From: Nevskia sp043781855
GTDB taxonomy: Bacteria; Pseudomonadota; Gammaproteobacteria; Nevskiales; Nevskiaceae
Length of the DNA: 40,342 bases
Assembly: GCA_043781855.1 (NCBI GenBank)
Contig: JAYWBB010000072.1
Span: 1-40,342, forward strand
Direction: 5' to 3'
Part shown: positions 1 to 12,027 of the stretch, in pieces
Numbering within the stretch: the stretch's first letter is position 1
Layout of the letters: each line of letters starts with the position of its first letter
Translations under genes and position numbers: made by a program
Notes under the pieces: generated by a model
Databases searched by the model: none
What the model was told of the DNA's origin: nothing
What the model saw: the letters and a program-made list of their open reading frames with translations, nothing else

Positions 1-16
1 CCTTGCCCAGCCCGAT

Positions 17-3787
<3,771 letters not shown>

Positions 3788-3806
3788 GGTCCCGGGCCGG
3801 CCTGAA

Positions 3807-4769
3807 CTACAGCGGCAACGGGAACGCGAACTCCAGCCAGAACAGGTCGCCCTGCGGGCCATTCCGCACGTCCATCTCGTGCTGCCACTTGACCAGTATC
3901 ACAGCGGCCGGTGTGAACGAATAGATCAGCTGAGGCCCGACCGAAGTCTTGCGCAAGCGGTTGCCGCCCGGCACGGGCGTTCCCCGCAGGCGGTCGTCGC
4001 TGATCTGCAGTGCGTAATAGCCGTTGACGCCAAGTTGCCATTTTGGATCGCCCGGGAACGGCCGGTAGCTGACGCCGTAAGTCAGGCCGAACTGGTCTCC
4101 CGATCGATAACCGGTGGCCTTGTTGCGCAGGTTGAACTCGATGTTCGGATTGATCGAGATGTCCCAGCGCGGCGTTGGTAGCCAGGTTACCGCGAACTGC
4201 TGGGCCAGCGCGGCGTAATTGGTCGTGCTGTTGGCCAGCGAGTTGCGATCATAGGGACCGACTGGAATATAAAAATGAGTGCCCGACAGAAAGTGGAAAT
4301 TGCCCCAGGCGGCGGTGAGGTCGAAGGGCTCGAAACCGACCAGAGTAGCGCCAAAATCCTCATCGCTATTGCCGTTGAGCTTGACTTTCACATAGGCCGA
4401 TTCCGCGACGAGGCCGCTGGTTATCGTGATGCCCGCGAACGTCGTCTTCCACGTGTGCACGATGCGCGGGGCCTGCGCGAAGACCTGTGCGCTGAGGCCC
4501 GGAATCTTGTTGCCGGCACCATCACGCACGCTCGTCGCCGAGTAGAACAGGCCATAGCCGTAGAACTCGGTGGCGCCCGGCGGCGGCAGAAAAGCCGCTC
4601 CCACCGTCTGCGCGCCCACCGGAAAATTGCTGAAGCCGCCGTTCTCGGAGGCGCTCGCGGTCGAGGCGATCGCCGCGATGCCGAGGATGCTGCCGGCAAG
4701 CATCCCCGAAAGTGTCGACGATCCCGGCGGACGGTCCTGGATCGATATAATTCCGGTCACGGATTTCAT
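3807..4769 (-). CDS. outer-membrane beta-barrel protein, Phenol_MetA_deg (SphA-like) family
   Basis: Predicted exported protein of 320 aa. A hydrophobic stretch at about residues 23-40 ends in a signal-peptidase-like TASA/SE site. The mature part alternates polar and aromatic residues in short strands (GYGLFYSAT, WGNFHFLSGTHFYIPVG, FGLTYGVSYRPFPG) and ends in a typical beta-barrel C-terminus (FWLEFAFPLPL). This matches the family annotated as putative MetA-pathway phenol degradation protein or SphA-like transporter; the actual substrate is unknown. The ATG at 4769 is supported by GGGAGG about 10 bases upstream. A shorter start at M23 would give a more compact signal peptide. No phenol-degradation genes are nearby, so the family name should not be read as a function. 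It sits between intact metH and a relic of a metH 3' end. Confidence 0.75.
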   Translation of the reverse strand: MKSVTGIISIQDRPPGSSTLSGMLAGSILGIAAIASTASASENGGFSNFPVGAQTVGAAFLPPPGATEFYGYGLFYSATSVRDGAGNKIPGLSAQVFAQAPRIVHTWKTTFAGITITSGLVAESAYVKVKLNGNSDEDFGATLVGFEPFDLTAAWGNFHFLSGTHFYIPVGPYDRNSLANSTTNYAALAQQFAVTWLPTPRWDISINPNIEFNLRNKATGYRSGDQFGLTYGVSYRPFPGDPKWQLGVNGYYALQISDDRLRGTPVPGGNRLRKTSVGPQLIYSFTPAAVILVKWQHEMDVRNGPQGDLFWLEFAFPLPL

Positions 4770-4997
4770 ATCTGCCGGGCCTCCCAGTCGTTAGTTTTTG
4801 TGCGCCGCCGGCCATGCGACGCATAGCTGGAAACAATGTTTTCAGCAGATTAGAGCGGTACTGCGGCCAAGCGACAGTCGGGTGAACCCTCGACGCACGG
4901 GGGTTTGCACCAACCCATGCGCCTTGCAATTACGCCGCGCGGCGGCTCACCAACAGCCAATAAAAAACTCTGACTCGCAGTGCGCGAACCGGGGTTC
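4770..4997. other. intergenic region with no recognised gene
   Basis: This is the left part of the largest gene-poor stretch in the window (4770-5288). It should carry the promoter and leader of the leftward beta-barrel gene. A perfect 12-base palindrome, CGCCGCGCGGCG, lies at 4933-4944, but nothing identifies it as an operator or terminator. The similarity to metH that starts near 4998 does not visibly extend into this part. Confidence 0.5.
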
Positions 4998-5221
4998 GAG
5001 CGTCGATCACACCGCCAGCATCCGTCTGACCGAGCGCTACGCCATGGTGTGCGGCTGCAGCGGCTTCCGGCGGGTACTTCGCAGATCCGGATTCGCAGTA
5101 TTTCGTCGTCGGCCGCATCCGGAACGACCCAGTGCAAGATGACGCGCGGCGCAAGAGCTGGACGCTGAAGGAAGCGGAAGAGTGGCTGGAGCCGAACCTG
5201 GCTTGCGAACGGGAAGATTAA
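4998..5221 (+). pseudogene. decayed copy of the metH 3' end (activation-domain tail)
   Basis: About 220 bases align with the last part of metH (about 3570-3787, residues 1185-1256). The first part reads VDHTASIRLTERYAM against VDSSAGITLTESYAM. The frame then breaks around 5045-5072. From 5075 a second frame reads YFADPDSQYFVVGRI... to ...WLEPNLACERED and stops at 5219-5221. Over the 48 residues from YFA to the end, 38 match the intact metH tail by my count. There is no start codon, no upstream enzyme and at least one frameshift, so this is a relic and not a gene. Its stop codon abuts the CRP-like operator of the downstream peptidase gene. Confidence 0.85.
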
Positions 5222-5222
5222 A

Positions 5223-5272
5223 TGTGAACACGATCACACTTCTGCCCGTACCGGAGTGCTATGTTCCGGACA
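5223..5272 (+). promoter_or_regulatory. CRP/Vfr/Clp-type operator with a class II promoter layout
   Basis: Bases 5223-5238 read TGTGA-N6-TCACA, a perfect match to the CRP-family core, flanked by AA on the left and CTT on the right. The dyad centre is at 5230.5. A -10-like TATGTT lies at 5260-5265, with no good -35. If transcription starts 7 bases after that hexamer (5272), the operator is centred at -41.5, the classical class II activator position. The start codon of the first S9 peptidase follows at 5289. The core match is seen directly; the promoter role and the -10 are inferred. Confidence 0.65.
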
Positions 5273-5288
5273 AGACAGGGGAGTGCAC

Positions 5289-7274
5289 ATGAAGGGATTC
5301 TGGGGATGCGTCTTCGTGTTTCTGGCCGCGCCGGCATTCGCCGAAGTGCCGCTGGCTGATTTCGCGCGCAACGATTCCTACTCCGAAGCCAGCATCTCGC
5401 CGGATGGCGCATATCTGGCGTTAAAGATTCCAATCGGGCGCCAGTTCGGACTCGCCGTTTTCGACATCGCCAAGCAACAGATCATCAGCAAGATCAATGT
5501 CGGCGCCGACCGCAGCGTTGACCAGTACTGGTGGGCGAATTCCAAACGCCTGGTCGTGAGCCTCGCCGAGGACTCCAGTCTCGGTGAACGGCCCGTGATC
5601 TATGGCGACTTGATCGGAGTGGATGCGGATGGCCGGAGTAGCGAATACCTGTTCGGCTTCCGAGGTGAGACGGTGAGCCTGGGCAGCCGCCTTGGCAGGG
5701 AGACCGCGCATCGCGGCTCGGCAACAGTGATCCGCACCTTGCCCAATGACCCCGCGCACATCCTGATCTCCGTGAAAGACTACAGCGCCGACAAGGATTT
5801 CGGCACGGAGACGGCTTACCGAATGGACGTACAGAGCGGCCGGCTCGATCAGAATCTTGCAGCGCCGATCAGCGGCGGTGTCAAGTTCATCGCCGACAGC
5901 AACGGGTTTATCCGCTATGCGGTCGGGGAAGATGAACACTCGATCATCAGGACCTTCGTGCGTACGCCCGAGAAACCGCAGTGGGCGCCTCTCGCGTCGG
6001 GCGAACTGAAAAATGTCACGGCTACGCCGCTGGGGCTTTCGAACGACAACCAGTTCGCCTACCTGTCGTCTGACGAAGGCGGCGACCGTCGTTGCCTCGT
6101 GCGACAAAATCTGGCGAGCGGAGAGCGGACATCGCTGAGCTGTGATGCCGTATCGAGCCTTGACTCCGTGGTGATGTCGTTTGACGGCGACGAGCCGGTC
6201 GCGGCCATCTACGAAGCTGGGCGCCCCGAGGTTCATTTCCTCGACACGAAGAATTCCGCGCGTCGAATACTTGCCGAATTGCAGAAAGCCTTTCCGGGCG
6301 AAATCGCGCACCCGGTGTCGCATACGCAGGATGGCAGGCTCGCCGTCGTGGAGACGTACAGCGACCACAATCCCGGCGACTACTATCTCTTCGATACCCG
6401 GACACTCAAGGCACAGTATCTCGTCGGGAAAACCGCATGGATCGATCCGGACCAGATGGCCGAAGTCCGGCCGATCAGCTATCCGGCACGCGACGGGAAG
6501 CTGATCTACGGTTATCTCACCCTGCCGCAGGGGCGCGAGGCGAAGAACCTGCCGCTGGTGGTGAACCCGCACGGCGGACCATTCAGGATTCGTGACAACT
6601 GGGAATGGCACGCGGAAGCACAGGCATTGGCCAGCCGCGGCTATGCCGTGCTCCAAGTCAATTTTCGCGGTTCCAGCGGGTTTGGCAACAGTTTCGTGGG
6701 CGCCGGACGGCAAGGCTGGGACAGCGTGATGATCGACGACATCACCGATGGCGCACGGTGGGCCGCGGCCTCCGGTGTCGCGGACGCAAAGCGGCTCTGC
6801 ATTTACGGTGCCAGCTATGGCGGCTATGCGGCCTTGATGAGCGTGGCGCGCGAACCGGACCTGTATCGCTGCGCCATCGGCTATGCCGGCATTTATAACC
6901 TCGAAACCCTCAAGCGCGATACCGACTTCACGACCCGACGTAGCGGCCGCACCTACTTCGACGAATTCATCGGCACCGATCCGAAGCGTCTGCGCGCCGC
7001 CTCACCCATCAATTACGTCGACCAACTCAAAGCCGCAGTGATGATCGTGCACGGCACGGAGGACCAGCGTGCGCCGTACAGCCAGGCGACGGAACTGCGC
7101 AAGGCACTCGACGCGCACAAATATCCTTACGAATGGCTGGTGAAGGAAGGCGAAGGCCACGGCTTCTACAAGCCCGAGAATCGGACGGAATTTCTGCTGC
7201 GGCTGATTGCGTTTCTCGACAAGAATCTGGCGCCTTCTGCGAGCCGAGCGCAGGCCGCAAATCCAGCGAACTGA
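5289..7274 (+). CDS. secreted S9-family serine peptidase (prolyl oligopeptidase type), copy 1
   Basis: Exported peptidase of 661 aa. The signal peptide MKGFWGCVFVFLAAPAFA is followed by the mature start EVPLADFARNDSY. Residues about 30-380 look like the beta-propeller part (ISPDG repeats, YLFDTRTL). The C-terminal alpha/beta-hydrolase domain has NPHGGP, the nucleophile S509 in GASYGGY, D592 in HGTEDQR and H624 in GEGHGFY, so the triad is complete. The ATG at 5289 is chosen over upstream in-frame starts because GGGGAG lies a few bases before it and the signal peptide begins there. A CRP-like operator lies about 50 bases upstream. The next gene is a paralogue starting 7 bases after the stop, so the two are probably cotranscribed. 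The expected role is degradation of peptides or dipeptides outside the cytoplasm; the exact specificity cannot be read. Confidence 0.88.
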   Translation: MKGFWGCVFVFLAAPAFAEVPLADFARNDSYSEASISPDGAYLALKIPIGRQFGLAVFDIAKQQIISKINVGADRSVDQYWWANSKRLVVSLAEDSSLGERPVIYGDLIGVDADGRSSEYLFGFRGETVSLGSRLGRETAHRGSATVIRTLPNDPAHILISVKDYSADKDFGTETAYRMDVQSGRLDQNLAAPISGGVKFIADSNGFIRYAVGEDEHSIIRTFVRTPEKPQWAPLASGELKNVTATPLGLSNDNQFAYLSSDEGGDRRCLVRQNLASGERTSLSCDAVSSLDSVVMSFDGDEPVAAIYEAGRPEVHFLDTKNSARRILAELQKAFPGEIAHPVSHTQDGRLAVVETYSDHNPGDYYLFDTRTLKAQYLVGKTAWIDPDQMAEVRPISYPARDGKLIYGYLTLPQGREAKNLPLVVNPHGGPFRIRDNWEWHAEAQALASRGYAVLQVNFRGSSGFGNSFVGAGRQGWDSVMIDDITDGARWAAASGVADAKRLCIYGASYGGYAALMSVAREPDLYRCAIGYAGIYNLETLKRDTDFTTRRSGRTYFDEFIGTDPKRLRAASPINYVDQLKAAVMIVHGTEDQRAPYSQATELRKALDAHKYPYEWLVKEGEGHGFYKPENRTEFLLRLIAFLDKNLAPSASRAQAANPAN

Positions 7275-7281
7275 GCGCAGC

Positions 7282-9312
7282 ATGCCGGGCATCGCCGCAG
7301 GACTGGCGCGCACAACCAACCAGTTGCTGCTGATCGTTCTGGTTGGTCTGGCCTCGTACGCTCATGCCGCGAGCGCGCCGCTCGCCGATTTCGCGCGCAA
7401 CGATTCCTACGACAACGCAACGATCTCGCCCGATGGTCGATACGTTGCGCTAACTTTGCCTATCGGCCGAGTCCGCGGCCTGGCGGTCTACGATCTTGTC
7501 GCACGCAAAATTGTCTCCAAGTCGACCGTCGGCGTTCGCCGGTCCGTTTACCAATACCTATGGGCCAGCGATCGCCGGCTGGTCGTCAGCCTGGCCAAGG
7601 ATTCCGATTATCTTGATCGTCCGGCCGCGACCGGCGAGCTGATCGCATTTGATGTTGACGGATCAAATCAGCAATACCTTTTCGGATATCTGGCCGCCTA
7701 CGCGGAAAGCGACGCCTTGACGGGAACATTGCAGGTGTTCGGCAAGAAAAAATTCGCGGCGGCCACGCCGATCCGCGCGCTGCCAAACGACCCGCAGCAC
7801 ATCCTGATCTCGGTTCACGCCTGGGATGGTGACGACGACCCCGGTCTCGCCAACGTCTATCGAATGGACGTCGCAACCGGCAAGCTCGACCGAAGCCTGG
7901 CGGCACCGAAGGCTGGGCCTGCTTACTTTCTAGCGGACGACGACGGTTTTGTCCGATTCTCAGTCGGGCAAGAGGGCAGCGAGTGGCGCGGGCTGGCATT
8001 CTCGCGCGCACCGGACAAGCCGGAGTGGAAACAACTGGCGATACCGCCCGGAGGCGAGTCGTCGTCGATTACTCCGTTGTTCCTGTCGCGCGATTCCGGG
8101 CGGGTATTCCTGAAGTCTCGAGACGACGGCGACTTTGAATGTCTTGTCGAGCAGAACCTTGTGTCCGGCGTGCGCCGGCGACTGGCCTGCGACATCGAAT
8201 CCGATCTGGTGGACGCGCTGCCATCGTTCGACCGTGACGAGCCAATCTTGGTACGTTTCGCTGCTGGCCGGGAAGAATCGAGACTGCTCGAGAACGGCAA
8301 CCCGGGGCGCGAAAAGCTCGCCGATCTGATCAAGGCGTTCCCTGGCCAGAATGTTTTGCCGGTGTCCGTGACCCGCGATGGCACCAAGGCAATTGTGCTC
8401 GTCAACAGCGACCGCAATCCTGGCGACTACTACCTGTTCGACACCGCGAAGCTCGAGGCCGACTACCTTGTCGGCCGCAGTAACTGGCTCGATCCGGATG
8501 GAATGCCCGAGCGCCGGCCGATCGAGTATCGAGCTCGCGATGGCCAGCGCATTCACGGCTACCTGACGCTGCCGCCGGGCCGGAAGGCGAAATACCTGCC
8601 GCTAGTCGTCAATCCGCATGGCGGTCCGTTCGGCACTCACGACGAATGGCAATTCGATCCGGAATCAGCAGCGCTCGCGACGCGCGGCTACGCGGTACTG
8701 CAAATGAATTTCCGCGGCTCCGACGGCTTTGGCGGCACCTTTGCCAAAGCCGGCAAACGTGGCTGGGCGACGACAATGGTCGACGACATCACGGATGGCA
8801 CGCGCTGGGCGGTCGAGCAGGGCTACGCAGACCCCGCGCGCATCGCGATCTACGGCACCAGTTACGGCGGTTATGCAGCGCTGATGAGCGCGATCCGCGA
8901 GCCGGATCTGTATCGCTGCGTGACGACCTATGCAGGCTTGTTCGATCTTCCGACCTGGAAAAGCGACAGCGATGTTGCGACTCGTCGCTCCGGTCGCCGG
9001 TACATCGACGATTTCATCGGCGCCGACGAGAAAAGCCTGCGCGAGGCTTCCCCATCGAATTACATCGACCGGCTCAAAATTCCAGTACTGATTGTGCACG
9101 GCACGGACGACGAGCGCGTGCCCTTCAGCCAGGCCAAACAACTGCGCTGGGCGCTTGACCAGCGCGATCATCCCTACGAGTGGCTGGTCAAGGGAGGCGA
9201 AGGGCATGGCTTCTATCGACTGGAGAACCGCCCCGACTTCCTGACGCGGCTCGTCGCCTTCCTCGACCTTTATCTCGCCCCCTCGACGTCGAAAACCACC
9301 GTACCGCCGTAA
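7282..9312 (+). CDS. secreted S9-family serine peptidase, copy 2 (tandem paralogue)
   Basis: A 676-aa paralogue of the preceding gene. A hydrophobic signal segment (LLLIVLVGLASYAHAAS) leads to the same mature opening, PLADFARNDSY. The hydrolase domain aligns with copy 1 almost without gaps. The triad is S527 (GTSYGGY), D610 (HGTDDER) and H642 (GEGHGFY). The frame extends upstream into copy 1 through a TTG, but the ATG at 7282 gives a sensible signal peptide. It is separated by only 7 bases from the first stop and has no strong ribosome-binding site, which suggests translational coupling. The two copies differ more in the propeller half than in the catalytic half, so they may have different substrates. 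The gene ends 7 bases before the stop of the convergent methyltransferase-like gene. Confidence 0.87.
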   Translation: MPGIAAGLARTTNQLLLIVLVGLASYAHAASAPLADFARNDSYDNATISPDGRYVALTLPIGRVRGLAVYDLVARKIVSKSTVGVRRSVYQYLWASDRRLVVSLAKDSDYLDRPAATGELIAFDVDGSNQQYLFGYLAAYAESDALTGTLQVFGKKKFAAATPIRALPNDPQHILISVHAWDGDDDPGLANVYRMDVATGKLDRSLAAPKAGPAYFLADDDGFVRFSVGQEGSEWRGLAFSRAPDKPEWKQLAIPPGGESSSITPLFLSRDSGRVFLKSRDDGDFECLVEQNLVSGVRRRLACDIESDLVDALPSFDRDEPILVRFAAGREESRLLENGNPGREKLADLIKAFPGQNVLPVSVTRDGTKAIVLVNSDRNPGDYYLFDTAKLEADYLVGRSNWLDPDGMPERRPIEYRARDGQRIHGYLTLPPGRKAKYLPLVVNPHGGPFGTHDEWQFDPESAALATRGYAVLQMNFRGSDGFGGTFAKAGKRGWATTMVDDITDGTRWAVEQGYADPARIAIYGTSYGGYAALMSAIREPDLYRCVTTYAGLFDLPTWKSDSDVATRRSGRRYIDDFIGADEKSLREASPSNYIDRLKIPVLIVHGTDDERVPFSQAKQLRWALDQRDHPYEWLVKGGEGHGFYRLENRPDFLTRLVAFLDLYLAPSTSKTTVPP

Positions 9313-9319
9313 GTGCGGC

Positions 9320-10147
9320 TCAACTGGCCGGCTTCACGAACTTCAATGTCATGCGATCCGACTCGCCGATCGCAAGATATTTGTCGCGATCGACGTCGCC
9401 AAGCCGCAGCGTCGGCGGCAGCGTCCAGACGCCCTCGGGATAGTCCTGGGTGTCTTTAGGGTTGTCGTTGACGTGCGATTCCCCCGCAAATACGAACCCA
9501 GCCTTCGCGGCCAGTTCCTTGACGTAGGCCTCGGTTGTATAGCCGCTCTTTTTGGTTCGTTCGAGATCGGTTCCGGGCGGCGCACGATGCTCGACAACGC
9601 CGAGCACACCGCCCGGCTTGAGCGCGGCGTAGAAGGTCTTGAACGCATCCACTTCGAAGCCGCCGATGATCCAGTTGTGGACGTTGCGGAAGGTCAGCAC
9701 GACATCGGCGCTGCCAGCGGGTGCGATTTCGACACGCTGCGGCGGACGGAATTCGGTCAGCACGACTTTGTCGTACAACGTCGGTGATGCCGCGAGCTTG
9801 TCGCGGAAGTCGGCGACGCCTTTCTTCGTGCCCGCGCTCGCATCCGGCAGACTGGCAGCGGAGGTGGCCGCAAAGTAGCGGCCGTGTTCGCGCAGGTAAG
9901 GCGCGAGAATCTCCGTATACCAGCCGGTGCCCGGCCAGATTTCGACGACGGTCATGTCCGGCCTGAGGCCGAAGAATGCCAGCGTTTCCTGCGGATGACG
10001 GTAACGGTCGCGCGCGACGAATTCGACCGTGCGCTCGGGACTGGCGATGGCCTTGGTCAGCCCCGCCTCAGCCGGCCTGGCGGCGATTGCGGGCGCGGCC
10101 AGCGCCATCGAGAGCAGCGCAGTCGCGATCAGGTTTTGTGGGCGCAT
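9320..10147 (-). CDS. predicted exported methyltransferase-fold protein (COG4798-like)
   Basis: A 275-aa protein. The N-terminus has a clear signal peptide (LIATALLSMALAAPAIAA). The rest has a Rossmann-like methyltransferase pattern: VVEIWPGTGWYTEILAPYL as motif I, VVLTFRNVHNW in the motif IV region and LKPGGVLGVVEH as a later strand. This resembles the group annotated as predicted methyltransferase, COG4798. The ATG at 10147 has GGAG about 7 bases upstream. The frame continues further upstream without a stop, but that part is non-coding in character. SAM is not expected in the periplasm, so real methyltransferase activity is uncertain. slyD lies upstream on the same strand, 151 bases away. 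Confidence 0.75.
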   Translation of the reverse strand: MRPQNLIATALLSMALAAPAIAARPAEAGLTKAIASPERTVEFVARDRYRHPQETLAFFGLRPDMTVVEIWPGTGWYTEILAPYLREHGRYFAATSAASLPDASAGTKKGVADFRDKLAASPTLYDKVVLTEFRPPQRVEIAPAGSADVVLTFRNVHNWIIGGFEVDAFKTFYAALKPGGVLGVVEHRAPPGTDLERTKKSGYTTEAYVKELAAKAGFVFAGESHVNDNPKDTQDYPEGVWTLPPTLRLGDVDRDKYLAIGESDRMTLKFVKPAS

Positions 10148-10298
10148 CGTGAACTCCAGACAATGGCGGTTGGACCGGCTGAGGACGCAAGCGTTCGCGC
10201 CTACGATTGGTGTACCGATCGTGGCATGCCCGGAGACCTTGTCGCAAAAACAAGAATGCCGCAGCGCGGCGCGACGGAGCTTTGGGCGGCAGCAATCG

Positions 10299-10781
10299 TT
10301 AGTGGTGGTGCCCGCCGGCGCCATGCACATGACCGTGCATGACTTCCTCGACCGTGGCATCGCGCACCTGCGTAATCTCGACGTCGAAGTGCAGCGTCTC
10401 GCCGGCCAGCGGATGGTTGCCGTCGACGGTGACTTCATCGCCCTCGATGCCGGTGACGACGACCGAGACCGGGCCCATGTTGCTTTCGGCCTGGAACTGC
10501 ATTCCGGGTTCCAGCGACGGTACGCCCTGGAACGCGCTTTTCGGCACGACCTGCACCAGCTCGTCCTTGCGCAGGCCGTAGCCGTCCTCGGCCGGGATGA
10601 CGACGTTGAGCTTGTCGCCGGCTTTCTTCCCGGCCAGCGCCTTCTCGAGACCGGCGACGATGTTGCCCTTGCCATGCAGATACGGCAGCGGCTCGCGCCC
10701 GCCCGAAGAGTCGAGCACTTCACCGGCATCGTTGGTCAGTGTGTAGTGGAAATAGGCGACGCACCGATCGGCGATCTGCAT
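10299..10781 (-). CDS. slyD: FKBP-type peptidyl-prolyl isomerase, SlyD-like
   Basis: A 160-aa cytoplasmic prolyl isomerase and chaperone. The FKBP core is split by the insert-in-flap domain typical of SlyD: an N-terminal FKBP strand (YTLTNDAGEVLDSS, PLPYLHGKGNIVAGLE), the flap insert at about 65-120, and a return to FKBP (NHPLAGETLHFDVEI). The tail HGHVHGAGGHHH is a short His-rich metal-binding extension, shorter than that of E. coli SlyD and without its cysteines. In enterobacteria SlyD aids nickel insertion into hydrogenase; no hydrogenase genes are present here, so folding help or metal buffering is more likely. The ATG at 10781 begins the conserved MQIADRCVAYFHYTL. A divergent small membrane protein gene starts 142 bases away. 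Confidence 0.9.
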   Translation of the reverse strand: MQIADRCVAYFHYTLTNDAGEVLDSSGGREPLPYLHGKGNIVAGLEKALAGKKAGDKLNVVIPAEDGYGLRKDELVQVVPKSAFQGVPSLEPGMQFQAESNMGPVSVVVTGIEGDEVTVDGNHPLAGETLHFDVEITQVRDATVEEVMHGHVHGAGGHHH

Positions 10782-10923
10782 GACGGGTTCTCAGCAAAAA
10801 TGAGGCGCAAGTTTAGCGGAATCGCCCGCGAACGGTTCGCGGTGACTATCGCTTGAATGCCGCCAACCCGCCGCCACTTTGGTAGTTCTTGAGGTAATTC
10901 ATGGCAAGCATAAGGAGCCGGCA

Positions 10924-11250
10924 ATGACTGACTTGAGCAACGCCCGCGGCAGTGTGTTCTGGGGCGGATTCTGGATGATCCTGATCTCGGTGCTGCTGTT
11001 CTGGCTGCCGGGCATCGGCGGCTTCATCGGCGGTCTGGTCGGCGGCAAGATGTCGGGCGGCGTCGCGAATGCGTTGTTCGCCTGGCTGGTGTCGTCGCTG
11101 CTGGTCGGCGTGTTGTTCGCCACGCTCGGCACGATGCTGACCGGCATGATCGTGATCGGCGCCATCGCCGGCTTCGGCGCGCTGTTCATCGCGATGATCG
11201 ACTCCGGCGGTCGCCTGCTCGGCGCGATCATCGGCGGCCTGATCGCCTGA
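10924..11250 (+). CDS. small glycine-rich membrane protein, function unknown
   Basis: A 108-aa hydrophobic protein with about three to four membrane segments: FWMILISVLLFWLPGIGGFI, ANALFAWLVSSLLVGVLFATL and MIVIGAIAGFGALFIAMI, ending in GGRLLGAIIGGLIA. It has many GxxxG-type spacings. The ATG at 10924 has a strong AAGGAG 6-7 bases upstream, which rules out the upstream in-frame start. It is divergent from slyD. It ends 17 bases before the stop of the convergent SDR gene. I do not recognise a named family; its size and glycine pattern resemble small membrane proteins of the DUF5518 kind, which is a guess. Confidence 0.8.
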   Translation: MTDLSNARGSVFWGGFWMILISVLLFWLPGIGGFIGGLVGGKMSGGVANALFAWLVSSLLVGVLFATLGTMLTGMIVIGAIAGFGALFIAMIDSGGRLLGAIIGGLIA

Positions 11251-11267
11251 GCCCGATCCCCTGCGAT

Positions 11268-12020
11268 TCACCAAGGAATCTCTGCGCCGTCCCAGGCATA
11301 AAAATGCCCGCTGGCCTCCTGCGTGAGGCCGGCGATGACGCCGAGCAGTTGCTCGGCGGCACGATCGGGCGTGAACAGCTTTTCGGCGGTGACATTGCCG
11401 CGAAATGGCGCAGAGAGATCGGTCGCCACCGTGCCCGGATGGAGTGCCACACAGATCAGATTCGGCGCGCGCCGTGCGAGTTCGATCGCCAGCGTGCGCG
11501 TGATCTGGTTCTGCGCGGCCTTGGCGGCGCGGTAGGCGTACCAGCCGCCGAGCCGGTTGTCGCCGATCGAGCCGACGCGTGCGGACAGGTTCGCCAGCAC
11601 GGCTCGCTCACCGTGCGCGAGCAAGGAATGAAAATGTTTCGCGAGCAGCAGCGGCCCCACGGCGTTGACCGCGTAGCTGCGCATCAGATTTTCCGGCTTG
11701 ACCTCGGCCAGACGGCGCTCCGGCGCAAGGCCCTCGCGGTCGTGCAGCACGCCGGCCGTGTTGACCAGAAGTTGCAGCGACGGATGGACCTCGCGCGTTG
11801 CGGCTGCGGCTTGCTCGACGCTCGCTTCATCGCTGACATCGAGCGTCAGCAGCGCCAGCCGCTCGCCATGGGCCTGCCTTAGCTCCTGAAGTGCGGCCGA
11901 TCCAGCCGGTGCGCGTGCCGCCGCCGTCACGCATTCGAATCCGGGGTCGCGCAGGAGCGCGCGCACGAACGCCAGCCCGATACCGCGGCTCCCGCCGACA
12001 ATCAGCGCCCTGTCGCCCAT
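11268..12020 (-). CDS. short-chain dehydrogenase/reductase (C-factor-like SDR)
   Basis: A 250-aa NAD(P)-dependent oxidoreductase of the classical SDR fold. It shows the nucleotide-binding GGSRGIG near residue 9, LVNTAGVL in place of NNAG, the catalytic Ser in NLSARVGSI and the catalytic YRAAK. It resembles the CsgA/C-factor-like SDR group; the substrate is unknown. The ATG at 12020 directly opens the Rossmann fold (MGDRALIVGG). It lies 7 bases after the stop of the upstream lipoprotein gene on the same strand, so the two probably form an operon. Confidence 0.88.
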   Translation of the reverse strand: MGDRALIVGGSRGIGLAFVRALLRDPGFECVTAAARAPAGSAALQELRQAHGERLALLTLDVSDEASVEQAAAATREVHPSLQLLVNTAGVLHDREGLAPERRLAEVKPENLMRSYAVNAVGPLLLAKHFHSLLAHGERAVLANLSARVGSIGDNRLGGWYAYRAAKAAQNQITRTLAIELARRAPNLICVALHPGTVATDLSAPFRGNVTAEKLFTPDRAAEQLLGVIAGLTQEASGHFYAWDGAEIPW

Positions 12021-12027
12021 AGCGAAC

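Noticed and set aside
4985..5015. GGTTCGAG resembling a tRNA T-loop
   Set aside because: No matching 5-bp stem on both sides and no acceptor, D or anticodon arms; the stretch fits the start of the metH relic better.
10148..10729. N-terminal extension of the leftward methyltransferase-like frame through and beyond the slyD region
   Set aside because: It lies over slyD in another frame, has no protein-like pattern, and the ATG at 10147 has both a ribosome-binding site and a signal peptide.
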